The notes beneath the pieces are model-generated. The model worked only from the letters and a program-made list of their open reading frames with translations. It was not told the origin of the DNA and did not search any database. Made by a program: the position numbers and the translations under genes. From positions 1 through 54,763 of the forward strand of contig JBDNJM010000138.1 of assembly GCA_041687755.1 (NCBI GenBank): 54,763 nt of DNA, given 5' to 3'. Positions 23,487 through 33,000 of the stretch are shown here, one piece after another; position 1 is the stretch's first letter; every line of letters begins with the position of its first letter. This stretch comes from JBDNJM01 sp041687755 (GTDB taxonomy: Bacteria > Planctomycetota > UBA1135 > GCA-002686595).

Positions 23487-24236
23487 ATGCAAGACCGTAT
23501 CGCCCTCGTGACTGGCTGCAGCCGCGGCGTCGGAGCCGCCCTCGCCGACCTCCTGCTCAGGCGCGGCTGGCGCGTGCACGGCCTGGCCCGCGGCGCCGCG
23601 GACCCGGACCTCATGGCGCGCGGCCTGCAGCACCAGCGCCTAGACCTCGCGGATCTCAGCGCCCTCGAAGCCTGCTTCGACGAGACCTTCTCCGGGCGGC
23701 TCGGCCTCGCCGACGCGCGCCAGGTCGCGCTGGTCAACAACGCCGGCGTACTCGCCATGGCCCCGACCCAAGAGATCGGTCTGGGCCAACTCGACGCCGC
23801 CCTGCGCATCAACGTCACCGCGCCGACCTGGCTGATGGGCTGGTTCGTGCGCCACACGCCGCCCGCGACGCGCTTAGACCTCGTCAACCTGTCGAGCGGC
23901 GCCGCCAGCAACCCCTACCCCGGCTGGCTCGCCTACTGCACCGGCAAAGCGGCCCTGCGCATGGCCGGCCGCAACGTCGCCGCCGACGTCGAAGAGCAGC
24001 CCGCCCTCCTAGGCCGCCCGATCCACGTGCTCGACTACGCCCCGGGCGTCGTCGCGACCGAGATGCAGGCCGAGATCCGCGCGGCCGACCCGGCGCACTT
24101 CCCGCGAGCCGATCGCTTCCACGCGCTACACGACGACGGCCAGCTGGTCGACGCTGCGGCGCCCGCGACCGAAATCGCCGACCTCCTGGAGCGGCGGGAC
24201 CCAGAGCGCTACCTAGAGCAACGGCTCGGCGGTTGA
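23487..24236 (+). CDS. Short-chain dehydrogenase/reductase (SDR)
   Basis: A 249-residue Rossmann-fold oxidoreductase. The cofactor loop is VTGCSRGVGAALAD (T-G-x3-G-x-G) near residues 8-21, NNAG appears in ALVNNAGVLAM, and the catalytic Ser-Tyr-Lys is in NLSSGA and AYCTGKAAL. The overall pattern, with a long C-terminal segment around VLDYAPGVVATEMQ, resembles the sepiapterin-reductase branch, but the substrate cannot be fixed. I start at MQDRIALVTG, since the frame is open upstream into the trxC coding region without related sequence. It is probably co-transcribed with trxC. Confidence 0.9.
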   Translation: MQDRIALVTGCSRGVGAALADLLLRRGWRVHGLARGAADPDLMARGLQHQRLDLADLSALEACFDETFSGRLGLADARQVALVNNAGVLAMAPTQEIGLGQLDAALRINVTAPTWLMGWFVRHTPPATRLDLVNLSSGAASNPYPGWLAYCTGKAALRMAGRNVAADVEEQPALLGRPIHVLDYAPGVVATEMQAEIRAADPAHFPRADRFHALHDDGQLVDAAAPATEIADLLERRDPERYLEQRLGG

Positions 24237-24244
24237 GCCCGCCT

Positions 24245-24775
24245 CTAGTCCTCTGAAGCTCCCAGCACCGGCTCCAGGACTTCGGCACGAGCCTCACTCG
24301 CCATCTCCCGCAGCTTGACCAGCAGCTCCTCGTGGCGGTCCTCGTACGTGCTCACCCAGAGCTCAAGCGAGTACTCCTCCCCCTCCCCGTCCCGGTAGTC
24401 GACCGTGAGCACCGCGTCCTCCCAGTAGGAGTCCTCCGCCGTGAGCTCGATCGACTCGACGTCCTCGAAGTCCACGCTCCAAACGCTCGGCTGGTCGTCT
24501 TCTTCGAAGTAGATGGCGAGGCGCTCGGGCGTCACGAGCACGCCCCCGACCTCGATCGACACCATCCCCCAGCTGTAGAAGTACAGCACCTGCTCGTACG
24601 GATCGATAACGTCCATCTCGACCAGCTTCTCGAGCTGCCGGTCCGGAATCTCGCTCTCGCGTAGGACCATCGGGTCGGGAACGAAGCCCAGCTCGATGGC
24701 AACGACTAGCGCGATAAACGGCCCGACCACCAGGCAGAGGCAGCCGGCGCCACAGCCCAGGACGATCTTGTGCAT
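24245..24775 (-). CDS. Membrane-anchored or exported hypothetical protein
   Basis: A 176-residue protein not assigned to a family. The first 30 residues form one hydrophobic segment (VLGCGAGCLCLVVGPFIALV) that could anchor it in the membrane or act as an uncleaved signal. The rest is strongly acidic and strand-rich (DQPSVWSVDFEDVESIELTA, SYWEDAVLTVDYRDGEG), ending in a helical segment. A GTG three codons earlier (24784) is an equally possible start and adds VKK, giving a more basic N-terminus. It begins about 30 bases after the deacetylase gene on the same strand, so they are probably co-transcribed. Confidence 0.75.
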   Translation of the reverse strand: MHKIVLGCGAGCLCLVVGPFIALVVAIELGFVPDPMVLRESEIPDRQLEKLVEMDVIDPYEQVLYFYSWGMVSIEVGGVLVTPERLAIYFEEDDQPSVWSVDFEDVESIELTAEDSYWEDAVLTVDYRDGEGEEYSLELWVSTYEDRHEELLVKLREMASEARAEVLEPVLGASED

Positions 24776-24809
24776 TTTCTTCACGCTAAAGCTCGGAGGT
24801 GTCAAGCCG

Positions 24810-25718
24810 CTACCGGCTCGTCCGCATGCACGCGCGCGCCGCGGCGTACGTCGCCACGTTCGCATCAATCGTGTGCTCGATCGGCTCAGAGTAACCGCCG
24901 CCCAGGGTCAGCACCGTAGGAAGCCCCGCGCCGGTGAAGCGCTCCAGCAACAAGCGATCGCGTTCGGCCATGCCTGAGGGCGTCAGCGCGAGTCGGCCGA
25001 GCCGATCCGTGGCCAGCCCGTCCACGCCCCCTTGGACGAACACGATGTCCGGCCGGGCAGCGTCGAGGGAGGCTTCGAGCGCGGCCGTCAGCGCCTCCAG
25101 GTAGGCCTCGTCGCCCGTGTCATCGGGCAACGGGACGTCGAGGTCGCTGGTGGTCTTGCGCGCGGGGAAGTTCTTCGCGCCGTGCAGGCTGCACGTGAAC
25201 ACGCGCTCGTCGCCCTCGAAGATCGCGGCCGTGCCGTCGCCCTGGTGCACGTCGACGTCGAACACCAGCGCGCGCTGGATACGGCCGGCGTCGAGCAGCT
25301 GGACCGCGGCGATCGCGATGTCGTTGAACGCGCAGAACCCGCTGCCGAAGTCGCGGTAGGCGTGGTGCGTGCCGCCCGCGAGGTTGCCGGAGAGCCCGTC
25401 GTCCAGGGCCGCGGCGGCCGCCATGCAGGTGCCGCCGACGCTCGCCAGGGTGCGCCGCACGAGCTGCGGGGACCAGGGGAAGCCCAGCCGGCGCACGGCG
25501 TCCTTCGGCAGCGTCCCGTCGAGAAACGCGTCCACGTAGGTCGGCGCGTGCACGGCGCGCACGTCCACCAGAGCCACGGGCTCTGCCGCGATTAGCTGCT
25601 CCGGCTCCAGCACCCCGCGCTCGAGAAGCCGCTCGCGCAGGCTCGCGTACTTGTGCATCGGAAAGCGGTGGCCTGCCGGCAGGGGCACGGGAAAGTGGTC
25701 GCAGTAGTGGACGCGCAT
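24810..25718 (-). CDS. Histone-deacetylase-family (AcuC-like) amidohydrolase
   Basis: A 302-residue class I/II HDAC-fold zinc amidohydrolase. The catalytic His pair is His118-His119 in AGGTHHAYRDFGSGFCAFND. Zinc ligands Asp156 and His158 sit in FDVDVHQGDGTA, and the third Asp lies in GGVDGLATDRLGRL. The C-terminal GGGYSE loop is present. Bacterial members deacetylate lysines (AcuC on acetyl-CoA synthetase) or small acetylated amines; the substrate here is unknown. The start MRVHYCDHF is the normal family N-terminus, and the open frame upstream has no HDAC similarity. A roughly 95-bp repeat related to the one before trxC lies about 100 bases upstream. Confidence 0.93.
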   Translation of the reverse strand: MRVHYCDHFPVPLPAGHRFPMHKYASLRERLLERGVLEPEQLIAAEPVALVDVRAVHAPTYVDAFLDGTLPKDAVRRLGFPWSPQLVRRTLASVGGTCMAAAAALDDGLSGNLAGGTHHAYRDFGSGFCAFNDIAIAAVQLLDAGRIQRALVFDVDVHQGDGTAAIFEGDERVFTCSLHGAKNFPARKTTSDLDVPLPDDTGDEAYLEALTAALEASLDAARPDIVFVQGGVDGLATDRLGRLALTPSGMAERDRLLLERFTGAGLPTVLTLGGGYSEPIEHTIDANVATYAAARACMRTSR

Positions 25719-25821
25719 GGGGGCGGGGGCGGAGGGCCGCAGGACCCCTTGGCGTGGCCGGGGGAGCCTGGAACATAGGCCATCGAACCCGGACCTAACG
25801 GCCCCCACCGGCGGGCTCGGC

Positions 25822-25916
25822 TCAGAGAGCGTGAATCCATGCGCTGAGCGCATTCCGTGAGCCTTCTCCGGCCTCCAGCGGCGCCAGCCGAGGGGCCAAA
25901 GAGCAACTGAGAGGGA
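25822..25916 (-). repeat. About 95-bp intergenic repeat, copy 2 (before the HDAC gene)
   Basis: The reverse complement begins CCTCTCAGTTGCTCTTTGGC and ends GGATTCACGCTCTCTGA. It matches the element at 22889-22980 over its whole length with a few short indels. Relative to the downstream gene the orientation is the same as at trxC: the ATTCACGCTCTCTGA end faces the start codon. Here it is about 104 bases away. Confidence 0.75.
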
Positions 25917-25950
25917 CTTCGCTAGAGGCTAGCCTTTTTTTCGCAGCCTC

Positions 25951-27220
25951 TCAAAACGCGCTGTCGATCAACGCGATGGCGCTCGGCGGCCCCAGCTGAA
26001 CAAGCCCCAGCGGGCTGATATGCACCGCCTGCAGGAAGCGCGGCACCCAGGTCACGCCCGGGCCCAGCTCGGGGATCGGGAAGTCCACGGTCGCCGTGCC
26101 GGCGTCCGATAGCGCGCCGAGCGGAATCAGCTTCGCCGTGGGCTCGAGCGCGAGCGCACCAAGCGGCCACAACAGCAACCCGCCCGGGTTGCCCGCAGCG
26201 CCCAGCAGCACCGTCTCGAACGGCTGGCCGAAGACCTCAAGCTCCAGCGTCTCGCCCTCGCGAAAGGTGCCGTCCCCGGTCTCGAGCCGGCGCGGATTGC
26301 CGGGCTCGAGAACGACCGGCGCGAGCGATGGGTTCTCAATCTGATCACCATCCGCGTCCCCGCCGCAGCTCGGCGAAGCGTCCGCGCCGCCTACCCCGCC
26401 GATCAACGTATTCGCACGCCCGAAGACGACGCAGTCCCCGTGCTTCAGGACGAGCGCATCAGCACCGTCCGAGGCGGGTAAGCAGACTCCACCGGACAGC
26501 GCCGCGTCGCCGCCCTTGCCCCCCTCGATCTGCGCGCCGAACGTGGAGAGCTGCTCGTCGTCAGCGCAATCCCATCGCCGCCGTCCGTGGACGACTTGTT
26601 CGGGAAGCCGTCCTGCCCGAACTTCGCGTTGCGGCCACGTCCACCCAGGTACTCGCCGCCCAAGATGAAAAGCTCGGAGAGCAGCACCTCCACCGCTGCG
26701 GGTGCGGGGCCGTTGCCCTCCTGGAAGCCGGGCGACAAGCACTTGACCTCGGCGAGCACGACTTCGTCGCAGGCATCGATATCGAGCGTGCCGCGCACGC
26801 TCTTGTTGGCGCTGCGCTCCATCCAGATCGTGCCCTCGCACTGGCCGAAGGCCAACGGCTCCTGCACGATCGAACCCGAGTCCTGATCGAACCCGATGCC
26901 GCGCCAGACAACGTCCTGTCCCGCCGTCAGCCCAAAAACACGAAGCCCGAAGGACGTACTCGAAACGTAGGTGCGCGGCTCGACTTCGAGGAACACGGAG
27001 ACGGTCTTGCCCGAGATGGTCGTCTGACCGACGTTGAAGATGCTGTCCGAGACCAGAATCAGGTCCCCCTCCTGGGCCGTGTTGATCGCGGCCTGGATGG
27101 ACGCGACCCGCCGGGGCCGACGGTCAGCACGTCGCCGTGGGCAAGGGACGCTACCGCGAGGGAGAAAGCGGACAGCGACAGCGCGGCGAGGCCGACGCGG
27201 GTGCAGGCGGCGGTGAGCAT
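25951..27220 (-). pseudogene. Secreted protein gene split by two frameshifts
   Basis: The product is readable only across three frames. From the ATG at 27220, MLTAACTRVGLAALSLSAFS is a signal peptide and HGDVLTVGPGG follows. Near 27110 the frame shifts to ASIQAAINTAQEGDLILVSD, with parallel beta-helix-like sequence to SSTDGGDGIA. Near 26565 it shifts again to DDEQLSTFGAQIEGGKGGDA and continues to the stop. The C-terminal 90 residues (ALSDAGTATVDFPIPELGPG, FLQAVHISPLGLVQLG) resemble a domain I associate with secreted proteins of marine planctomycetes. Both shifts have the sign of one lost base, so a sequence error could restore a protein of about 420 residues. The role is unknown, probably surface-associated. 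Confidence 0.72.
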
Positions 27221-27342
27221 GGGGCGAGGAGGCAGGTGAGAGGTGAGCGAGCGGGCGGTCGCGGGGGGCGACACGCGTCACCCTGAAGTACTCCTGAACG
27301 CCCGTGGCGACTACACGGAGCCCCGAAATCGCGGGCGCGAAG

Positions 27343-29766
27343 TCAGGCGAGTCTCGCGACTTGGCGCAGCAGACGCGCCGCTGCGGCCTGGCCGGAGAGG
27401 AAGGCACCCTCCACTCGACCTCCCGCGCACCAGTCCCCGCACAGGGCTAGGCCCGCGGCGTCGTCCGCCAGGCAACCGCCGCCGGCTTTCGGGTCCAAGG
27501 CCTTGTCGCTCAAGGCGTAACGCCAACGATGCAGGTCGCGGTGCGCGATCGGCGGGAGCGCGACGCCCGTCACGCGTGCCAGCTCGGCGATCAAGAGGTC
27601 CACCGTCTCCTCGCGATCCGCGTCCCAGCGCTCCATCGAGAGCTCGGGCCCCGCATGCAAGATCCAGGCCTCGTGCCTGGGCCGGCCGGGCTTCGAGCTG
27701 TTGCGAGCGATCCAAGAGAGCGGTCCGGTGTTGACGAAGGCGCCGTCGAAGTCCAACTCAAGCCGCGCTTCAAAGCCGAGCAACACCGCGATCGTCGGCT
27801 TCATCGGGACCCCCGCGGCCTGCCCAGCAAGGCCCGCGTGGACGGGCGCCAACAGTTCGGCGGCCTGCTCCGCCGGCAGGCTGCAGACCAGCGCGTCGAA
27901 CTCTCCAACTGCCGCGCCGTGCTCGTCGGTCAGGCTCCAAACGTCGCCCGAGCGCTCCAGCCCCGCGACGCGCACGCCGCTGCGCACATCGAGGTCTTCG
28001 GCGAGGTGACGCGCGATCGCGTTCATCCCCGGCGCGCCGACGAGCCGCTCGGTATCCGACTTCTCCACCTGCGCCGCACCGTCCGCCAGGGGTTTGTCGA
28101 TAGCGACGATCCGACCCGTCCAGCGCTGCACGACGCCCGCTTCCATCCAGGCCTCGACCCACCGCCGGAAGCGTGCGTCGCGCGCGGTGAAGTACTGGGC
28201 GCCGTGGTCGAAGGCGAAGGGCTCCGCGCGGCGCGTCGAGATGCGCCCGCCGGGGCCGCGACCCTTGTCGAACACAAGCGCGTCGTGCCCCGCATCCGCC
28301 AGCGTGCGAGCCGCCGTCAGGCCCGCGACGCCCCCACCGATCACCGCCACGCGCAGGGGTCGGGCGGCACCGGGCCGGGCGACCCGCGCGCGGTAGGTCG
28401 CGGGGTCGAGTCGCCGGGCGTGGATCTCGGTGTCCCGCGGCCGCAGGCTGCCGAAGATCGGTACGTCGGGCACGAACGGCCGATCGAACAGGCCCAGGCA
28501 CCACAACAGCCCGCCGTAGGAGGCCGGATCGCGCCCGTCGAGAGCGTAGCGGTGGTTGAGATCGATCAGGCGCCGCAGCGCGATCTCCGGCGTCGCGCTC
28601 CAGGGCAGCAGCTGCTTGCCCCAGGTCATGCGCACGTTGTTGTGCAGCTCGCCGCGCATCAGGAGCGCGGCCTGGGCCGCATCCCAGAGCGCATCGCCGG
28701 TGCGGCCGCGCGCGAGCTGCTCGGAGGTGCGCGGCGCCCGCAGGTCGCCGCGGTGCTCTTCCAGCGTCGCGCGCGCCCACTCGGGCAGCGCGTCGTAGGA
28801 CTCGACACAGCCGTCGCGATGGTGGCACCAGGCCCAGGCGATCTCGCGCCAAACGAGCAGTTCGTCGAGCCACTTCGTGGCGCCCCTCGAGTCCGCTGCC
28901 GCCGCCTCACGGGCCACGCGCAGCGGCGAGACCATGCCGTGGTGCAGGTAGGCGGAGAGCCGGCTGACGCCGTCGAGCAGGGCCTCGTTGCGGGTGCGGT
29001 CGTAGCTGCGCAGGCCCTGATCCCGAAACGCCTCCCAGCGCGCGCTGCCGGCCACCGAGCCGCCGCGCTCGCCCGGCACCGGGCCGACCGAATGGTCGAT
29101 TTCACAGGCACCGATCAGGTCGTACAGGTCCGTGCGCTCGAGCTCGACCGGCTCGAACGGCAGCTCGCCCTCGAAGCGCCGCGGACGCGCGTCGGACGCG
29201 GGCCAAGGCGCCGTCAGCCGCTCGCGCCGCAGCTGCTCTGTGGCCTTGCGGAAACCGAACGCCCGCGCTGGAAGACGCTCCACCAGCGACAGCGGCACGA
29301 TGCAGGCCGCGTCCACCTCCACGACCGGTGCTTCGATCGCGGCGCGCAGCCGCGCGGTCCACTCGACCAGCGGCGGCACCGGCACGCGCTCGGTGACCAC
29401 GACGGCTGAGCGTGAGGCCAGCTTGCGCAGGGCCGGCTGCCGATGCCCGGGCCGCGTCACGTGCAGCACGTGGCGCACGCCGCGGGCCTCGAGCTCGCGG
29501 GCCACGTCGCGCGCGCCCTCGAGAATGAACGCGTGGTGCCGGTCGCAGCTGTGGGGGTGGCGCTCGTCGAGGCCCTGGTAGACCAGCAGCGGTACCCCTA
29601 GCGCCTCGGCCAGCTCCGCCGCCGCGTCGAGCGCAGGGTTCTCGTCCGCTCGCAGGCTGCCGCGCATCCAGTACAGCACCAGCTCGCCGCCCGGGTCTGG
29701 CTGCGCCTCCGGCTGGCACAGGCGCTCGGCGAGGTGGGCGGACAGAGACGCGGCAAGGGTGGGCAT
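27343..29766 (-). CDS. Class II photolyase fused to a renalase-like FAD oxidoreductase
   Basis: An 807-residue two-domain flavoprotein. Residues 1 to about 465 are a class II-type CPD photolyase/cryptochrome. They carry LVLYWMRGSLRADENPALDA at the N-terminus, LVWREIAWAWCHH, and the FAD/DNA region DALWDAAQAALLMRGELHNN, VRMTWGKQLLPW and YALDGRDPASYGGLLWCLG. It should repair UV cyclobutane dimers with light. From about residue 470 a second FAD Rossmann domain starts (RVAVIGGGVAGLTAARTLAD, FDKGRGPGGRISTRR, FAFDHGAQYFTARDARF) and ends near LALCGDWCAGGRVEGAFLSG, typical of renalase-like oxidoreductases. The reading frame is continuous with no stop or start at the junction. An upstream start at 29850 is possible. 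The divergent neighbour is the alpha-2-macroglobulin gene. Confidence 0.9.
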   Translation of the reverse strand: MPTLAASLSAHLAERLCQPEAQPDPGGELVLYWMRGSLRADENPALDAAAELAEALGVPLLVYQGLDERHPHSCDRHHAFILEGARDVARELEARGVRHVLHVTRPGHRQPALRKLASRSAVVVTERVPVPPLVEWTARLRAAIEAPVVEVDAACIVPLSLVERLPARAFGFRKATEQLRRERLTAPWPASDARPRRFEGELPFEPVELERTDLYDLIGACEIDHSVGPVPGERGGSVAGSARWEAFRDQGLRSYDRTRNEALLDGVSRLSAYLHHGMVSPLRVAREAAAADSRGATKWLDELLVWREIAWAWCHHRDGCVESYDALPEWARATLEEHRGDLRAPRTSEQLARGRTGDALWDAAQAALLMRGELHNNVRMTWGKQLLPWSATPEIALRRLIDLNHRYALDGRDPASYGGLLWCLGLFDRPFVPDVPIFGSLRPRDTEIHARRLDPATYRARVARPGAARPLRVAVIGGGVAGLTAARTLADAGHDALVFDKGRGPGGRISTRRAEPFAFDHGAQYFTARDARFRRWVEAWMEAGVVQRWTGRIVAIDKPLADGAAQVEKSDTERLVGAPGMNAIARHLAEDLDVRSGVRVAGLERSGDVWSLTDEHGAAVGEFDALVCSLPAEQAAELLAPVHAGLAGQAAGVPMKPTIAVLLGFEARLELDFDGAFVNTGPLSWIARNSSKPGRPRHEAWILHAGPELSMERWDADREETVDLLIAELARVTGVALPPIAHRDLHRWRYALSDKALDPKAGGGCLADDAAGLALCGDWCAGGRVEGAFLSGQAAAARLLRQVARLA

Positions 29767-30053
29767 GGAAGGACGGGGTCGGTGGATCGATCGGCGCCGT
29801 GCGGTCGATCTGAGAGGGCCAGGCGATGGGCCGGAGCCGTTCGAGGGCACTTATGGACCGAATCGGGCTCTGCTGCACCCTCCGTGACCCGCGCTGACGG
29901 GCCGCGCCCTAGAAACTCCCAAGATTCGGACCCCTGGCGGCGTTTCGCCTTCACCAGCTCCTGAAGAGGCGCCTGCAGCAACCCCGGGATGGGGAGAACA
30001 GAGCGGAATGCGCCACCGATCGATCAGGGCCCTTCCCACCGGAGACCGCCAGC

Positions 30054-33000
30054 ATGCACCATCGTCGCCCCATGAAGCCCTTGATCCTCTTGCTGTGCGT
30101 CTGCTTCCTGCCCGCCCTGCTCAGCCTCCGCGCCGGACCGCGCGGAGCCAACCCCCAGGACGGGGCTGAAGGCTGGGCCGAACTCCAGGCCGCGGGCGAG
30201 CAGTTCATGGAGCGCGGCTCCTTCGCCGAGGCGGCGCAGTCCTTCACCCGGGCGCTCGGGGCGACGCCCTCGGCGGAGGCCCTGCCGGAGCTGCGCTTCC
30301 TCGAGGTCGATGCGCGCTGGCGCTCCCTGGGCAGCACGCGGCGGTCGGACACGTCGGAGCTGGACAGCGCGCTCCAAGAGCTCGACGCGATGTGGGACCG
30401 CGACCTGCCGCGCGAGGAACGCACGGAACTGTGGGCGCGCATGGCCGAGTCCCGCGGCGACTCGCGGATCCAGATCCAACACCGGATGGATGTACGCCAG
30501 GCGTGGACGGAGTACTCAGCTGCGCAGGACTTCTGGGCCCGCTCGAGCGACATCGACGCCGCGCGTGAGCGCTGGCTCGCGATCGTCTTGAAGTACGCCT
30601 GGCCCGCCTGGGTGGACGACCGTTCGCGCTACGGCGACTGGGGCAACTGGGTGCCGGTCGAGGTTCTGGAGCAGGCGCTCGAGATCGCGAGGAAGCAAGA
30701 GGACCTCACCCGCCTGCACTTCCTGATGGCCCGCAGCGCGACCTTCCGCAAATCGGGGCCCTTCTGGGACGCGCGAGTGCGCGACTCGTTCGCCGCTGTC
30801 CGCCGCGCGGGCAAGGAGGGCGGACTGTTGGACGCCAGCCTGTGGTTCGAGGCCCAGTGGCTCGAGAACACCGGCCGCTGGACGCGCGACGAGTTCGGCA
30901 CGGCGACCCGCGAGCAGGAGCCGGAGGCCGCGCTCGATCTGTACCGCGCGCTCGTCGCGAGCTTCAAGAAGTCGGAGAGCCGCTTCCACGCCAGCGCGCA
31001 GCAGGGTATCGAGGACCTCAACCGGGTCGAGCTCCGCGTCACCGTCGGCCGGGCGTTCTACCCCGGCTCGAAGGTGGCCGCCGATGTCCAGGTCCGCAAC
31101 CTGGCGAGCGTTAGCCACGAGCTCTACGCGTTCGACATGCTCGAGGACGTGGAGCCGACCGATCGCGACATGACGGCCTACGACTGGATCGAGAGCCTGC
31201 GGACGCCGCGCCTGAAGAGCATCGCGGAGTGGACTCAGGAGATCGAGGGCGGCAAACAGCTCGGCTGGACGCGCTCCCAGGAGCGCCTACCCGAAGACCT
31301 CGGGCCGGGCGCCTACCTGTGGATCGCACGCTCCAAGGACGTCGAGGTGCGACAGCTCGTGCTGGTCTCCGATGCGGCCCTGATCCTCAAAGCCTCCGGG
31401 CGGCAACTGGTCGCCTGGAGCGTGGACGCGCGCACGGGTGAACCCATCGAGGGCGCCGAGATCCGCGTCCACGGCCGCCGGCGCGGCGGCGACCTCGGCT
31501 CCTGGGTGCACGCCGCAGGCACGACCGGGCCGGACGGGGTCGCGAACATCGAGCTGCCTTACGACAGCGACTCGATCGAGCTGCTGGTCGTGTCCGAGGC
31601 CGCCGGCGCTCCCTCCGTCGCACTGCTGAACACCCAGATCACCGACCCCGGCGCCGGCTGGCGCGTGCAGGTCGTCACCGATCGGCCCGCCTACCGCCCG
31701 GGCCAGACCGTCAGCTGGAAGCTGCTCGCGCGCAAGTACGAGGAGCTGCGCCACACCACGCCGGCCGGCGCCAAGCTCAACTACCAGCTCACCGGCCCGC
31801 GCGGCGAAGATCTTGAGTCGGGAGACCTAACCCTTTCGACCTTCGGCACCACCTTCGGAGCCTTCGAGCTCGAGTCGAACGCCGCCCTGGGCGAGTACCG
31901 CATCCAGCTGCGCACCGAAGACGGCAACTGGATCAGCCAGGCCACCCTGTTCCGTCTCGAGGAGTACAAGCTGCCCGAGTTCGAAGTCAGCGTCGCCACG
32001 CCCACCGGCGAGGACGGGCGCCGCGCGGTCTACGTCCTCGGCGACGAGGTCTCCGCCGAGATCACCGCTCGGACCTACTTTGGCTCGCCCGTTGCGGGCG
32101 GCACGGTCGAAGCCGTGCTGCGCCGCAAGCCGAGCCACGTCATGATCCAGCCGCGTGAACCCTGGGCCTGGTTCACTTCCTCCCTCGACGGCGGCAACAA
32201 CGACTGGATGGGGTACCGCGGCTGGCAGCCGGACGAAGAAGTGCTGCGCCGCGAACTGACGCTCGACGCCGAGGGCAAGGCCGAGCTGCGCTTCGACACG
32301 CCCTTCGGCGAGGGGCAGGACTACGAGTACACGATCGAGGCGCGCGTCACAGACGCCTCCCGTCGCGAGGTCACAGGCAGCGGGTCGGTGCGCGTTGCTC
32401 GGCAGTCCTACGCAGCGCTGGTCGACCTCGAGCATCGCGTGTTCGAGCCCGGGGCGCCGATCGAGGCGACTTTCCGCACCGAGGACGCGAACGGAGCGCC
32501 GCTGGCCGTGCGCGGCACCGCGCGCCTGCTGCAGGTGACCCAGATCGAGTTCTGGGTCGGGTCCGACGGCCGCCGAATCGCTTCTGGCGAGGTCGCGGCT
32601 GCCCGCTCCAAGGGCTTGATGCCCAGGGATTGGATTCTGCTGCGCACGGACGTGGACTACCGCGAGGCGGCGCGCCTGGAGCTGACCACCAATGCGGAAG
32701 GCGAGGGCACCTGGAGCCCGTCCGTCAGCACCCCGGGTGTGTACGTCGTGCGCTGGAGCTCGGTGGACGAGCGCAGCGGACCCGTGACCGCCGAGACCCA
32801 GGCCTACGTCGCCGCGGCCGGCACGACCCAGCTCGCCTACTCAAGCCCGGGCCTGACCGTGCTGCTCGACCGCGGCACGATCGCCGAGGGCGAGACGGCC
32901 CAGATCCTCGTGATGAGCGACGCCTCCAACCGCCACGTGTTGTTCAGCGTCGAGGCCACGTCGCTCATGTCCGCCGAGGTCCTACATCTCGAGGGCTCCG

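Noticed and set aside
29818..29870. A third copy of the trxC/HDAC upstream repeat before the photolyase
   Set aside because: Only short blocks (CTCTCAG, GGCCCATCGCCTGGC) match and their order is different, so chance is likely.
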